Below, one piece after another: positions 1 to 8,508 of a stretch of 64,000 bases of DNA. A program made the position numbers and the translations under genes. This DNA comes from Chloroflexota bacterium (lineage in GTDB: Bacteria > Chloroflexota > Anaerolineae > Anaerolineales > Villigracilaceae): NCBI GenBank assembly GCA_016219545.1, contig JACRMH010000048.1:1-64000 (forward strand), in the 5' to 3' direction. The notes under the pieces were generated by a model, which was not told where the DNA came from, ran no database searches, and saw nothing but the letters and a program-made list of their open reading frames with translations. Positions within the stretch are counted from its first letter, which is position 1, and every line of letters begins with the position of its first letter.

Positions 1-1044
1 AGCCGCCTGCACCTTGCGCGACATTTCTGTCAATTCTTTTTGGAGATCCTGCACTTCTGAGATCCCGCCGACAGAATCTTTTATGGATTCAAAATCACCC
101 CAGGCAAGCGCGGCGGCCTTGGTCTCCAGTTTTTGCAGAGGTTGCACAATGCGGGAGGCCACAAACCAAAGAGCAACCAGCGCAAGAATAAAAGCGGGCA
201 CAATGACAAGCGGAGCCATTTGAGTGAGCTGCAGGGATGGGCCGGCAACCATTTCCCATTCTTCTGTAGTGATCAGTGCCCAGCCTATCGGCGCGATGGG
301 ACTGTATGCCACAACATGTTCAGCATTATTTTGTTTCATGTATGTTGTTCCACTTTCACCGCGCAGGGCTTCCGCCACACCCGGATGATCCGATGTGAAA
401 TGACCGGTCATAACAGGTCCGCTGGAAAATAAAAGCTGACGTGACGAATCAAGAAGATAGATGGTTACATGATTACTGTCTGGATAAGACGCGGACAGAG
501 TTGTTTGGGCCAATGTCTCAGGCGAGAACGCGCCTACCACAATGATGTTAAGAGAGGGAACGGCTTGTGAGACAATAATAAAGAATCTGTTTGATGCGGG
601 GTCAAGAACTGGTGCGGAGAACACTGCCTTCGCCGCGTCTGATGAAGCGAAGGAAATATTATTTTGCGCAACTCCGTCCCAAAGTCCGGAAAGAGGCGTG
701 CTTGTGATGAGATGCCCATCCATATCAAGATAAGCGAGTCCCCCATCGAAATCAGATGCCAGGTCCGAGGTCGCATGGATCGAGGTTGTGTCTTTTGATA
801 ATTCAACCAGAGCGACAAGGTTGGATATGTTCGCAGCGCGGTGATGTAATTCAGAAGTTAGTGCTGACGCAGCCGATTGGACCGCACGTTCATCGCGTTC
901 ACCGACAAGGGCGCGCATATCCTGTTGGTGAAGGGAGATGCTCCCAAACGCGATCAACAATAAAAGCAACGTGAGCGGAAGAACCGTGATGGCAAGCAGT
1001 TGCACGGTGAGCCCGCGCAGAAAAGGAGAGCGCGGATTTTTCAT
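1..1044 (-). CDS. Sensor histidine kinase, N-terminal part (cut by window edge)
   Basis: The frame is open from an ATG at 1044 to the window edge (348 codons, no stop), so the kinase core lies outside. Residues about 8-30 form a membrane segment. An extracytoplasmic dCACHE-like sensor region follows to about residue 265, with the phrase YSPIAPIGWALI typical of such domains. A second membrane segment lies at about 270-290, then a HAMP-like linker (IVQPLQKLE). The ATG overlaps the stop of the upstream response-regulator gene (ATGA), so the two are translationally coupled as a two-component pair. Histidine kinase identity is inferred from this architecture and partner; a chemoreceptor or diguanylate cyclase is possible but less likely. 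Confidence 0.8.
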   Translation of the reverse strand, partial: MKNPRSPFLRGLTVQLLAITVLPLTLLLLLIAFGSISLHQQDMRALVGERDERAVQSAASALTSELHHRAANISNLVALVELSKDTTSIHATSDLASDFDGGLAYLDMDGHLITSTPLSGLWDGVAQNNISFASSDAAKAVFSAPVLDPASNRFFIIVSQAVPSLNIIVVGAFSPETLAQTTLSASYPDSNHVTIYLLDSSRQLLFSSGPVMTGHFTSDHPGVAEALRGESGTTYMKQNNAEHVVAYSPIAPIGWALITTEEWEMVAGPSLQLTQMAPLVIVPAFILALVALWFVASRIVQPLQKLETKAAALAWGDFESIKDSVGGISEVQDLQKELTEMSRKVQAA

Positions 1045-1718
1045 TCTTTTTGGGTATCTTCAGAAGATTGCGAGATCCAACCTAGTGAAATGCCGCGCAT
1101 CACAGCTTCGGTCCGGCTGGTGGCTCGAAGTTTTGCGAAGATATGCGCGAGATGTCCCTGCACAGTACGGTCACTAATGTGCAATTGCACACCGATGGAT
1201 TTGTTTGTATAACCTTTTGCGGCAAGCCGCAATACATCCAGTTCGCGCTCTGTGAGCGCTTCAACAGAATTTTTTTCGGATGTCTTGAATAGATTTGACA
1301 TCATTTTTTTTGAAATGGATGGATCAAGCACCGACTTGCCTTCATGTACATCGCGGACGGCTTGAATGAGTTCATCGGTGCTGGCAGTTTTGAGAACATA
1401 TCCGTTCGCGCCCGCCTGCAAAACAGCCATGACGTAAGGCTCGTCATCATAAGCTGTGAGGATCAACACACCCACCTCAGGCAAATGCGAGCGCACCCAG
1501 CGTGTCACTTCGATACCGCTGGCTTTTGGCATTTGAATATCCAGGACAGCGACATCCGGCTTATATTTTTGGATGGCTGATTGAGCTTCTTCGCCATCTC
1601 CGGCTTCGGCGATGACTTGAATATCCTTCGCACTTTCGAGCAGTTGACGAATCCCGGCACGGACCACATGATGGTCGTCGGCTAAAAGGACTTTAATTTT
1701 TATTTTAGTGTTGGGCAA
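1041..1718 (-). CDS. NarL/FixJ-family response regulator
   Basis: This is a DNA-binding response regulator of 225 residues. The receiver domain (about residues 8-125) shows the acidic pair in LLADDHH, the phospho-acceptor Asp in AVLDIQMPK, Thr in LILTAYDD and Lys in YVLKTAS. A GerE/LuxR-type helix-turn-helix (LTERELDVLRLAAKGYTNKSIG) occupies about 155-215. I chose the TTG at 1718 because GGAGG sits 5 nt upstream and the receiver domain begins directly after it. A longer ATG-initiated reading from 1856 adds about 46 residues with no family resemblance. It is the partner of the overlapping kinase gene. Confidence 0.88.
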   Translation of the reverse strand: MPNTKIKIKVLLADDHHVVRAGIRQLLESAKDIQVIAEAGDGEEAQSAIQKYKPDVAVLDIQMPKASGIEVTRWVRSHLPEVGVLILTAYDDEPYVMAVLQAGANGYVLKTASTDELIQAVRDVHEGKSVLDPSISKKMMSNLFKTSEKNSVEALTERELDVLRLAAKGYTNKSIGVQLHISDRTVQGHLAHIFAKLRATSRTEAVMRGISLGWISQSSEDTQKE

Positions 1719-1912
1719 GGATGCCTCCGCAAAAGAAGTATATCGCTTTTCACTCGCGGAAATCACTCTTGCAGGGGCAGAGTAATGCTCCGCCCCTGCA
1801 AGTAATAAAGTATTTTTACTACCAGACCTCTTGCATAAATGCACTAGAGAGCGCACTACACACAGAAAAAATTATGCTTCGACAGCTCTACAGTTTGACT
1901 TTTGCGAGAGTC

Positions 1913-2305
1913 CTACTGAACTTTAAATTCAATATCCTCTTTGTAATCCAGCGAGTCCCTGGTGACTTTCACTGTCAACATCCAATTGCCGCTTTCATCG
2001 AAATTGGCCTTGATGGAATACTTCCCGCCGCCTTGATCTGTGGCGAGTCCGCTCATTCCCATTCCGCTCATATCGGTATGGTCGGCGGCAACGTTCACTG
2101 CCGCACCTTCAATGGGATTCCCATCTTTATCTGTGATGGTCAATAACAATTCCACATCACCTGTCACCGCTGGGGAGGGGTTTGAAGTAACAACAATATT
2201 CACAGCCTTGGAGGAAGTGGTCTCCTGCATCGGGGCAGAACCTCCACAAGCAGTGAGCAGAACAACCAACCCCACAAGTAAACCAATAAAAATCATTTTA
2301 CGCAT
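1913..2305 (-). CDS. FixH/YtkA-like lipoprotein
   Basis: A 130-residue secreted lipoprotein. The signal peptide ends in a lipobox (LLTAC, Cys at about residue 20), so the mature protein should be anchored outside the cytoplasmic membrane. The rest is one beta-sandwich-like domain of the YtkA/FixH type, with DKDGNPIEGAAV and a Met-rich stretch (HTDMSGMGMSG) that may bind copper; metal binding is inference. AGGAG lies 8 nt before the ATG. A relative with the same domain lies at 24062-24576. No operon partner is obvious. Confidence 0.75.
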   Translation of the reverse strand: MRKMIFIGLLVGLVVLLTACGGSAPMQETTSSKAVNIVVTSNPSPAVTGDVELLLTITDKDGNPIEGAAVNVAADHTDMSGMGMSGLATDQGGGKYSIKANFDESGNWMLTVKVTRDSLDYKEDIEFKVQ

Positions 2306-2526
2306 TTCATATCTCCTATAACTTGATTTTATTCAACGACATTGATCATCAGCATCAAGCCGCCCGGCTCGACGTTGTTATTTAACAGGCGCACAGGCTG
2401 ACAGGGTCAATGTCAAAATATCCGAAAAATATCACTACCATCTTCATTTCCTCTTATGAGTTGGGTTAGCGGTCAACTATAAAGATTTTCCCTCATCACA
2501 TCCAGAGCGAAATGACGCAGTAAAGC

Positions 2527-2544
2527 ATAGGCAATATTGCCTAT
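2527..2544. promoter_or_regulatory. Perfect 18-bp palindrome ATAGGC-N6-GCCTAT
   Basis: The bases 2527-2544 read the same on both strands (ATAGGCAATATTGCCTAT). The site overlaps the stop codon of the gene at 2544-2906. A second site with identical 6-bp arms and the same 6-bp spacing lies on the other side of that gene (2980-2997). Both are preceded by TGACGCA about 9 bp away. The form is that of an operator for a dimeric regulator; the regulator is unknown. Confidence 0.45.
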
Positions 2545-2906
2545 TAACTATTTGAAATAGGAACTGACTTTTCGCCTTCAAGCGCATGTTGAATTGTAGC
2601 GATCAATTTTGCATCCGCCTGTTGAAGGGAATTATCAGCAATGGAAAACCAGGTCTGTCCACCGTTTCCATGCATGATCAATGTGACTGGTTCTGCCGTT
2701 TTTCCAAACACCAGCAGGATCACCATCTGACAGTCACATTCATGCGTTCCATGATTTGGGCAGGGACAATCATGCAATCCAATCCGCGCCGAATGCAAAT
2801 CAAAGGTTTGCACAGATCGCAGGTCCGCTTGCGATAATTGTTTTTTTGTCGATTGCAAGGCTTTATCACAGGGGTAGTTTACGGAAAAGAAAGGGGAAAT
2901 ATTCAT
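2544..2906 (-). CDS. Cys-rich hypothetical protein
   Basis: An unrecognised protein of about 120 residues with no signal peptide or membrane segment. Residues about 46-62 hold a cluster of Cys and His (HDCPCPNHGTHECDC) that could bind a metal or an Fe-S centre; that is inference. The C-terminal half looks like a compact alpha/beta fold. I prefer the ATG at 2906; an in-frame GTG at 2918 would add four residues, and neither has a convincing ribosome-binding site. The gene stands alone and is bracketed by two copies of an 18-bp palindrome, which suggests it is specifically regulated. Confidence 0.6.
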   Translation of the reverse strand: MNISPFFSVNYPCDKALQSTKKQLSQADLRSVQTFDLHSARIGLHDCPCPNHGTHECDCQMVILLVFGKTAEPVTLIMHGNGGQTWFSIADNSLQQADAKLIATIQHALEGEKSVPISNS

Positions 2907-2979
2907 AAAGTAGCTCACAGATACTGTTATTATATGGAATTATCCAATGTACATTAAGCGCCACGTGACGCATTTACAG

Positions 2980-2997
2980 ATAGGCAGAATGGCCTAT
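2980..2997. promoter_or_regulatory. Second ATAGGC-N6-GCCTAT site
   Basis: This 18-mer has the same arms as the site at 2527-2544 with a different 6-bp core. It sits about 75 bp upstream of the start of the Cys-rich hypothetical gene, where an operator would be expected. A further 18-bp inverted repeat of the same geometry but different arms (TATGCC-N6-GGCATA) lies at 3080-3097. Confidence 0.45.
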
Positions 2998-3118
2998 GTT
3001 TGAGATCCGATGAACGACCCAATTAACCAAAATGGGTAAACTCTTACGAATAGCAAAAACATGCTATTAGGATCAAATTTATGCCAAAAATGGCATATTT
3101 TGGCTTCAAATCTGCACA

Positions 3119-3163
3119 AAGATCTGCCCCGTGTAGTGCATATCAAATATACGGGTATAAATT
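3119..3163 (+). repeat. 45-bp direct repeat, copy A
   Basis: This block matches 4302-4346 at 40 of 45 positions in the same orientation. It contains GTGCATATCAAATATACGG and ends in a -10-like TATAAATT, but no good -35 hexamer lies at the right distance. A terminator-like hairpin follows about 60 bp downstream, so the block may be the upstream region of a short transcript. Copies A and B bracket the vapBC module. A shorter 23-bp relative is at 36331. Confidence 0.6.
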
Positions 3164-3165
3164 TA

Positions 3166-3260
3166 GGCCTTTATTAAGTTAACCGCACGCTGCTTAAAAT
3201 TTCGATTTTATATTAACAAGCCAGCCTCCCCATGCTTTCAAGCTGGGGAGGTTTATTTTT
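3166..3260 (+). ncRNA. Candidate small RNA A (repeat-associated)
   Basis: About 95 nt lie between the -10-like end of direct repeat A and a rho-independent terminator. No convincing ORF lies inside. The parallel arrangement at copy B (repeat, short non-coding stretch, CTCCCC...GGGGAG terminator) is the main reason for the call. The internal sequences of the two candidates differ. Transcription is inferred, not shown. Confidence 0.3.
3225..3260 (+). terminator. Rho-independent terminator after repeat A
   Basis: CCTCCCC (3225-3231) pairs with GGGGAGG (3245-3251), and a T-rich tail (TTTATTTTT) follows. No plus-strand gene ends just upstream, which supports a short non-coding transcript starting near 3165. 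Confidence 0.6.
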
Positions 3261-3487
3261 CTTGTCATTCGGTCTTTGTGCGGATGTAGATCATAGCTTT
3301 ACGATCCATTTTGTTCCCCATGATTTTCTCTCAACCGGGAAAAAGGACTGTATTGGGGTAATTTAAAGAATGATCTGGCAGAGGCTCCTGCCATTACAAA
3401 ATATAACGAAGAAATAAAAGGGGTATACGCGCTATGTCATTAAGAAATTAACACAAAGAAAACTAGTCGCCTGACAAAGGTGCCCAT

Positions 3488-3907
3488 TCATTTTCTTTTT
3501 TTCAACCATTCAACTTTAGCGAGCTTGGAAACCTCTTCAAATTCCGGGTCTCCGGTCATAATAATGCCGTTGATTTTTTGAGCAGCAGCTACAACAAAAG
3601 CATCTGCATATGAAATAGGGTGATTAGCTTTGATGTGGGCAGCAGCAAGTACGGTTTGATTATCTGCAGGTAGAATTTCGATCGGGAGACTTTGAATCAG
3701 CGCGAGTGCTTCATGCGTCTTTGCCAGCCCGTTATTCCTTTCCACGCTATACAATACCTCTCCCAGGTTGATAATCGAAATATACACCCTGCATTTATTT
3801 TCTTCGGCGTCTTTCAGTATCTTTTGAATACGCTGCGCCGCAGGTTCATCTTGCAGGTACGCTATAAAAGCAAAAGAATCCAAGACATAGGCCGGCTGTT
3901 CATTCAT
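3488..3907 (-). CDS. VapC-type PIN-domain toxin
   Basis: A 139-residue PIN-domain ribonuclease. The acidic metal-binding residues are visible: Asp in YVLDSFAF near the N-terminus, Glu in NLGEVLY, Asp in SYADAFVV and Asp in MTGDPEF. Proteins of this family cleave RNA and are held inactive by the partner antitoxin. The ATG at 3907 overlaps the end of the antitoxin gene by 8 nt, the usual coupled arrangement. An upstream in-frame start at 3961 would put 18 extra residues inside the antitoxin gene and is unlikely. Confidence 0.88.
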   Translation of the reverse strand: MNEQPAYVLDSFAFIAYLQDEPAAQRIQKILKDAEENKCRVYISIINLGEVLYSVERNNGLAKTHEALALIQSLPIEILPADNQTVLAAAHIKANHPISYADAFVVAAAQKINGIIMTGDPEFEEVSKLAKVEWLKKRK

Positions 3908-4148
3908 GAACGAGCCTCTTTTCTCGCTTCTTTTCGAATTCGCGATCCTTCTGCAGGACATCAGACAACGAAGGCTGTCCCTTTAGCAGTCCGCGTCCCC
4001 TTTTTACAGGGTCGGCTATAACAGGGACGATGGTCAGCACGCCGCCGTAATCCACAAGCATCACCTCCGAGCCGGGAGAGAGGTTATATTTTTTTCGCAT
4101 TTCAGCCGGGATAACCACCCAGCCCTTATTGGAAATTGTTAGAACCAT
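3900..4148 (-). CDS. AbrB/MazE-type antitoxin (VapB-like)
   Basis: An 82-residue antitoxin. The first 45 residues form a swapped-hairpin AbrB/SpoVT DNA-binding domain (NKGWVVIPAEMRKKYNLSPGSEV). The charged C-terminal tail is the part expected to wrap the PIN toxin. The ATG at 4148 is preceded by AAAGGAG. It is the first gene of a two-gene operon with the toxin. An inverted repeat over its promoter suggests autorepression, as is typical of the family. Confidence 0.88.
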   Translation of the reverse strand: MVLTISNKGWVVIPAEMRKKYNLSPGSEVMLVDYGGVLTIVPVIADPVKRGRGLLKGQPSLSDVLQKDREFEKKREKRLVHE

Positions 4149-4171
4149 GCCAGCACTCCTTTGTTACACAT

Positions 4172-4189
4172 TTATACATAAAAGTATAA
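4172..4189 (-). promoter_or_regulatory. Candidate vapBC operator/promoter
   Basis: TTATAC and GTATAA face each other across 6 bp, about 25-40 bp upstream of the antitoxin ATG. On the minus strand the repeat includes TATACT, a plausible -10 box. An inverted repeat over the -10 region fits autoregulation by an AbrB-type antitoxin; binding is inferred. Confidence 0.4.
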
Positions 4190-4301
4190 CACATTCTTTG
4201 ATCGCCAAAACGCCGCTATTTTGACTTTCTGCTTCGTCCAGACCGAAAACATAAATTATTCCTTCTCATCGTTGAGGAAATATTCCCCTCACACGCGAAT
4301 T

Positions 4302-4346
4302 AAGATCTGCCCAGCGCGGTGCATATCAAATATACGGATATAAATT
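4302..4346 (+). repeat. 45-bp direct repeat, copy B
   Basis: This is the partner of 3119-3163, with 5 mismatches in 45. It lies just upstream of the vapBC promoter region in plus orientation. It is followed by about 130 bp without a convincing ORF and then a very strong terminator. Confidence 0.6.
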
Positions 4347-4347
4347 C

Positions 4348-4516
4348 CGTCCTACATCACTACATACCACAGCATAGCCCCCAAACATGGAATGAAACTT
4401 CAACAACAAGGATAAATTTCTCTATCTTGCGGAATACTCGTTTATGGGTATTCGACTTTTCTCTCGTAAACAATCATACCCACTCCCCTGCTTTGGTAGC
4501 AGGGGAGTGGGTTTTA
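4348..4516 (+). ncRNA. Candidate small RNA B (repeat-associated)
   Basis: This non-coding stretch of about 170 nt runs from repeat B to a perfect terminator hairpin. Its interior is A/C-rich and shows little self-complementarity, more like a base-pairing regulator than a folded catalytic RNA. It matches no known RNA family that I recognise. The short ORFs across it have no ribosome-binding site. Confidence 0.3.
4479..4516 (+). terminator. Strong rho-independent terminator
   Basis: A perfect 14-bp stem (arms 4479-4492 and 4498-4511) with a 5-nt loop is followed by TTTT. It ends the candidate RNA of repeat B. Its core (CTCCCC...GGGGAG) resembles the terminator after repeat A. Confidence 0.75.
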
Positions 4517-4798
4517 AAAGGGAAGATAAGGTAGTTGTGCAAATTGCAGGGCGAAGGTCAGAGCTTGACGCGCTCTGCAACATCGTGCTGTGCATGAGTC
4601 AACTGATTCCTTCAGCACACGCATATCATCGCACGCGAAGCGTAAAACTAGCACACACTGTCGCCGATTTAGCAGGAGTAAGGAACCCAGTACGCGCATT
4701 TGGCGGAGGTATTGCAATATAGGCCAAAAATTATAGCTGGCAATTGCACAGTATATCTATTTTGGGATAAACTACAACTGAAATTCGCGGTTACTCCC

Positions 4799-7700
4799 AT
4801 GCCTCTTTCCCGTATTCTCCGAACCAAATCAATTCCCCCGCCTCGCAACATGCGGACGCTGGCGCGCCCACGCGTTAATGAGACTTTGAAGCAGGCATTG
4901 GATTACCGTCTCACCATATTGCAGGCGGAAGCTGGCTATGGTAAAAGCACCGCGCTGGCAGAACTGTCAGCGGAGATTCACCCTGTTATCTGGTATCAGG
5001 TCAACGAGGAGGATAATGATCCACTGGTATTCCTTCTGCAATTATGTTATGCGCTCCAAAACTCCCTGCCTGAAATAACAAACTTGCCCACTTCATTTCT
5101 GGATGCATGGGACGGCACACAGGGACCGCTGCCGTGGCGCGGGGTTTTGGATCAGATCATCAATGCGCTGGCGGATACGACATTACCTCCCACCTTGCTT
5201 GTTTTAGATGACGCGCACCTGCTCACCAACGGCAATGAACTGCCGCAAATTCTGGATCGTTTAATCGGCCTTGCCCCTGTAAACTTCCATATATTGTTAT
5301 CGGGCAGGCCGACGATCACATTACCGACCCTTACGCGCTGGCGCTCAAAAGGCGAAGCGCTCCTGCTCGATCAATCTGTATTGACATTTACTGAAGGCGA
5401 GATTTCTTTGCTCTTTGGCTCTCAATATGGAATGGAGTTGACTGGCGATGAAGTCGATTCGCTTCTGTCCTATACCGAAGGCTGGGCGATCGGTCTTCAA
5501 CTCATCTGGCAAAGCATCCGCTCGCAATCCCCGCTGACCCTTGAGTTTCCCATGCGCTGGCAGGCAGACTCGCTTGAGATGTTGTTCGAAATGTTGGCGA
5601 GTGAAGTCTTTGAACGCCAACCCGCCGATGTGCGCGAATTCCTGCTCATCACCGCCACCCTGCGGGATCTTATCCCAAACGTCTGCGATTCTTTGCGCTG
5701 GGCTTCAGGCAACCACGTAAACGATTCATCTTCCATGCTCGCGTACTTGCGGCGGCAGGATCTCTTCGTCGTGGAAACTTCCGAAGGGCATTTGCGCTAT
5801 CACCATATTTTCCACAATTTTTTACGACAGCAATCTCCCATTGAAAAATGTGATCAATGGAATCGCGACGCGGCTCAATATTTTATTTCCCATAAGAATC
5901 CTGAATCAGCGATCTATCACCTGCTCGAAGCGAAGGCATGGGATGAGGTCGCGGATTTGCTCGACACCTACGCATCCACGCTTCTTTCCACGGGACGGCT
6001 GGATATGCTTGCGACATACATTGACTCACTTCCATCATTGAGTCTGCACCAACATCCTGTCTTGATGTTCACGCTCGGTGAGCTTGCCCGTATGCACAGC
6101 CGCTTCGATGAAGCACAGGGTTGGTACAAGCAAGCCGAAATGACCTGGCGCACACTCGGTGAACAGGATGGCATCGCGCGCGCCTTGCGCGGACAGGCGC
6201 GTGTGTATCTCGACACTGTCAATCCAAGTCAGGCGGAAAAACTACTTGAAGAAGCAATCCGTTTAAGCGATGGCTTTGAAGATCGCGAAGCGCAAGTCCG
6301 TCTCTTTGAATTGCTGGCAGAAAACAAACTCAACTCAGGGCACGTGGATGAAGCGGAACGACTGCGTCAACGGGCGGAGAATTTGCGCGCCGAGGGTCCA
6401 TCCAATGACCAGTTATGGTTCCGCGTCCTTTTGCGGACAGGCCGCCTTGAAGAGGCGAGTCGAGGGCTTGAAGAACTCGCTGAAGCAGAAAACCGCGAAC
6501 CCGTTCAAACTCCACGCGCGCACCGCGAAACAAAATTATTATTGTCATTGATCTACTCATTCATGGGCATGAGCAAACACGCGTATCGATCCGCGTTGGA
6601 CGGTACGCGCCGCGGCGACGAATTGAAATCCCCATTCATCACAGCAGTTGGGCACATGCGTCAGGGACATGCGCTCAATCTGAAAATGAACACCGAAGAA
6701 GACAACGCTTCATTGGCATTGACCGAGTTTGAAAAAAGTATCGAGTTGAGTAAATCTCTGGAAGTGTCGCGCCTATTGGTCGAAGCGGATTGGGGACTGT
6801 GCCGTGCGTATGGCTATCGCGGCGATTTTCAGCGCGCACAACGCCATGCACAGGAAGCAATTGACATTGCCGTTGAAGCCGGCGATGAATGGATCGCATC
6901 GCTCACGCGCTTGACAATGGGCGCAAGCCTGATGATGGCGGCGCGCTATGAAGCCGCTGAAACATGGCTCAATCGCGCCGTGCTTGGCTTTGAAGAATGC
7001 AGTGATTCTTTCGGACGAAGTGCCACGCGTCTCTGGCTGGCTTATGGGTATTTCAAGCAAAAGAAGTTTGAACGTGTCGCGCAACTACTACCTGACACGC
7101 TGGCGGTCTGTCAGCAAAATGGTTATTACTTTTTCTTCACACGCCCGTCATTGTTGGGACCGAATGATGAAAGAATTTTTATTCCACTTTTGTTACATGC
7201 CCGTCAGAACAATTGGGAAAGCGGATACATTGACCGTCTGCTGGAAATCCTTGGACTGCGCGAAGTCAGGATTCACCCCGGGTTTAGGCTCTCCGTCGAA
7301 ACACTGGGCAACTTTCAGGTTAAGAGAAGAAGCGAGGTCATTCCTCCGAATGGCTGGCGGCGCGAAAAATCCCGTCAACTATTTCAACTGCTCGTCACCT
7401 ATCGTCACACTCCGCTGGACCGCGATCAAATTTGCGAGTACTTGTGGCCCGAAGCTGACCCTGCCACAGCGCAGCGCAATTTCAAAATCACATTGAACAC
7501 GCTTTATCAAGTGCTTGAACCTGAGCGTGACTCTGGCAGCGACTCAGCCTTCATCGTGCGCGACGGGACAACCTATACCCTGCGCCTCAACGCGGACCTG
7601 AAACTTGATTCTGAACAATTTGCACGCGCCACCCGTGAGGGACTCAAAACCAACTCCATTCCATTATTGGAAACGGCGATGAATTTATATCGCGGCGAGT

Positions 7701-8029
7701 ACCTGCCCGACTCATTATATGAGGCTTGGGCGGCCGAGGAACGCGAACAACTTTCAGCGCTGTTCCTTGAAGCTGCTGATAAACTCTGTGAGCTTTACAT
7801 TCAAAAAGGCAAACACACTGAGGCTATCGAATTATGTCAGCGCGTACTCGCAAAAGACAATTGTTGGGAGCGTGCCTACCGTCACCTGATGACCGCCTAC
7901 AATTATTTGGGCGACCGTGGTCAATTGGCGCGGACTTATCAGCGCTGTCTGCAAACCTTGCAGGACGAACTCGATGTTTCGCCTTCGCAAGAGACGCAGG
8001 AACTTTATAAAATATTGGTTCGCACGTAG
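4799..8029 (+). CDS. MalT-like ATPase/TPR regulator with C-terminal BTAD domain
   Basis: A 1,076-residue STAND-type transcriptional activator. The N-terminal NTPase has a Walker A motif (AEAGYGKST, about residue 45) and Walker B (LLVLDDAHLL). The middle is a long array of TPR-like helices (about 390-800). The C-terminus (about 835-1,076) is a winged-helix plus BTAD domain of the SARP/AfsR type (SVETLGNFQV, REKSRQLFQLLV, ICEYLWP). The usual MalT LuxR-type HTH is replaced by this DNA-binding unit. I start at the ATG at 4799 because homology begins there; an upstream ATG at 4700 adds unrelated residues. It stands immediately before the 8.2-23.2 kb catabolic block and is a candidate activator of it. 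Confidence 0.88.
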   Translation: MPLSRILRTKSIPPPRNMRTLARPRVNETLKQALDYRLTILQAEAGYGKSTALAELSAEIHPVIWYQVNEEDNDPLVFLLQLCYALQNSLPEITNLPTSFLDAWDGTQGPLPWRGVLDQIINALADTTLPPTLLVLDDAHLLTNGNELPQILDRLIGLAPVNFHILLSGRPTITLPTLTRWRSKGEALLLDQSVLTFTEGEISLLFGSQYGMELTGDEVDSLLSYTEGWAIGLQLIWQSIRSQSPLTLEFPMRWQADSLEMLFEMLASEVFERQPADVREFLLITATLRDLIPNVCDSLRWASGNHVNDSSSMLAYLRRQDLFVVETSEGHLRYHHIFHNFLRQQSPIEKCDQWNRDAAQYFISHKNPESAIYHLLEAKAWDEVADLLDTYASTLLSTGRLDMLATYIDSLPSLSLHQHPVLMFTLGELARMHSRFDEAQGWYKQAEMTWRTLGEQDGIARALRGQARVYLDTVNPSQAEKLLEEAIRLSDGFEDREAQVRLFELLAENKLNSGHVDEAERLRQRAENLRAEGPSNDQLWFRVLLRTGRLEEASRGLEELAEAENREPVQTPRAHRETKLLLSLIYSFMGMSKHAYRSALDGTRRGDELKSPFITAVGHMRQGHALNLKMNTEEDNASLALTEFEKSIELSKSLEVSRLLVEADWGLCRAYGYRGDFQRAQRHAQEAIDIAVEAGDEWIASLTRLTMGASLMMAARYEAAETWLNRAVLGFEECSDSFGRSATRLWLAYGYFKQKKFERVAQLLPDTLAVCQQNGYYFFFTRPSLLGPNDERIFIPLLLHARQNNWESGYIDRLLEILGLREVRIHPGFRLSVETLGNFQVKRRSEVIPPNGWRREKSRQLFQLLVTYRHTPLDRDQICEYLWPEADPATAQRNFKITLNTLYQVLEPERDSGSDSAFIVRDGTTYTLRLNADLKLDSEQFARATREGLKTNSIPLLETAMNLYRGEYLPDSLYEAWAAEEREQLSALFLEAADKLCELYIQKGKHTEAIELCQRVLAKDNCWERAYRHLMTAYNYLGDRGQLARTYQRCLQTLQDELDVSPSQETQELYKILVRT

Positions 8030-8056
8030 GGCAGGTTGTAAACCTGCCTTTTTTAT
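8030..8056 (+). terminator. Rho-independent terminator of the regulator gene
   Basis: GGCAGGTT and AACCTGCC form an 8-bp stem with a GTA loop, followed by six T. It begins one base after the regulator stop codon, so the regulator is transcribed separately from the following block. Confidence 0.8.
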
Positions 8057-8253
8057 TTAACTTTGGCAAAATCATGCCATCCCTTCGGGATTAGGACTGG
8101 CATTTGCTTAATTCTATAATTGTTTCATCACTTCGGGATTGAAATACCCATTCGCTCCACCCACTTTTCACTTTCTACTTTTTACTTCTCTCTTTTCACT
8201 CATCCCTTCCATTTGTAACCCCTCTGTTACCGACTTCTGATATTTTATATCTA

Positions 8254-8481
8254 ATGGATACAGGTGCTCTGCCTCTTATCTCGTCTTTTATCATCCGCTT
8301 TGTGATGGAAGAATTGTCGGCGGAAAAACCTGTCTATCACGGCTCGATTCGCTACATTCAAAATGCGGAAGAGATCAACTTCAACGAGTGGAAGGAAGCC
8401 GTGGAATTTATGCACCGTTTTGTTCCACTGGATGAATTACAGCCTCCGCCCTCCCCTGAAACCCCAATTACTACTCCCTAA
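8254..8481 (+). CDS. Small hypothetical protein
   Basis: A 75-residue unrecognised protein with a balanced, soluble composition (SSFIIRFVMEELS, YHGSIRYIQ, FNEWKEAVEFM) and a Pro-rich tail. The core looks like a genuine small alpha/beta protein. The start could also be the ATG at 8305. It lies 27 nt before the KASIII-like gene and may be co-transcribed with it. No function can be assigned. Confidence 0.5.
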   Translation: MDTGALPLISSFIIRFVMEELSAEKPVYHGSIRYIQNAEEINFNEWKEAVEFMHRFVPLDELQPPPSPETPITTP

Positions 8482-8508
8482 TTACAAACTCCAACAACGG
8501 AAGGTATC

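Noticed and set aside
4319..4722. Short plus-strand ORFs upstream of the MalT/BTAD gene
   Set aside because: They cross a strong terminator and have no ribosome-binding site or recognisable protein features.
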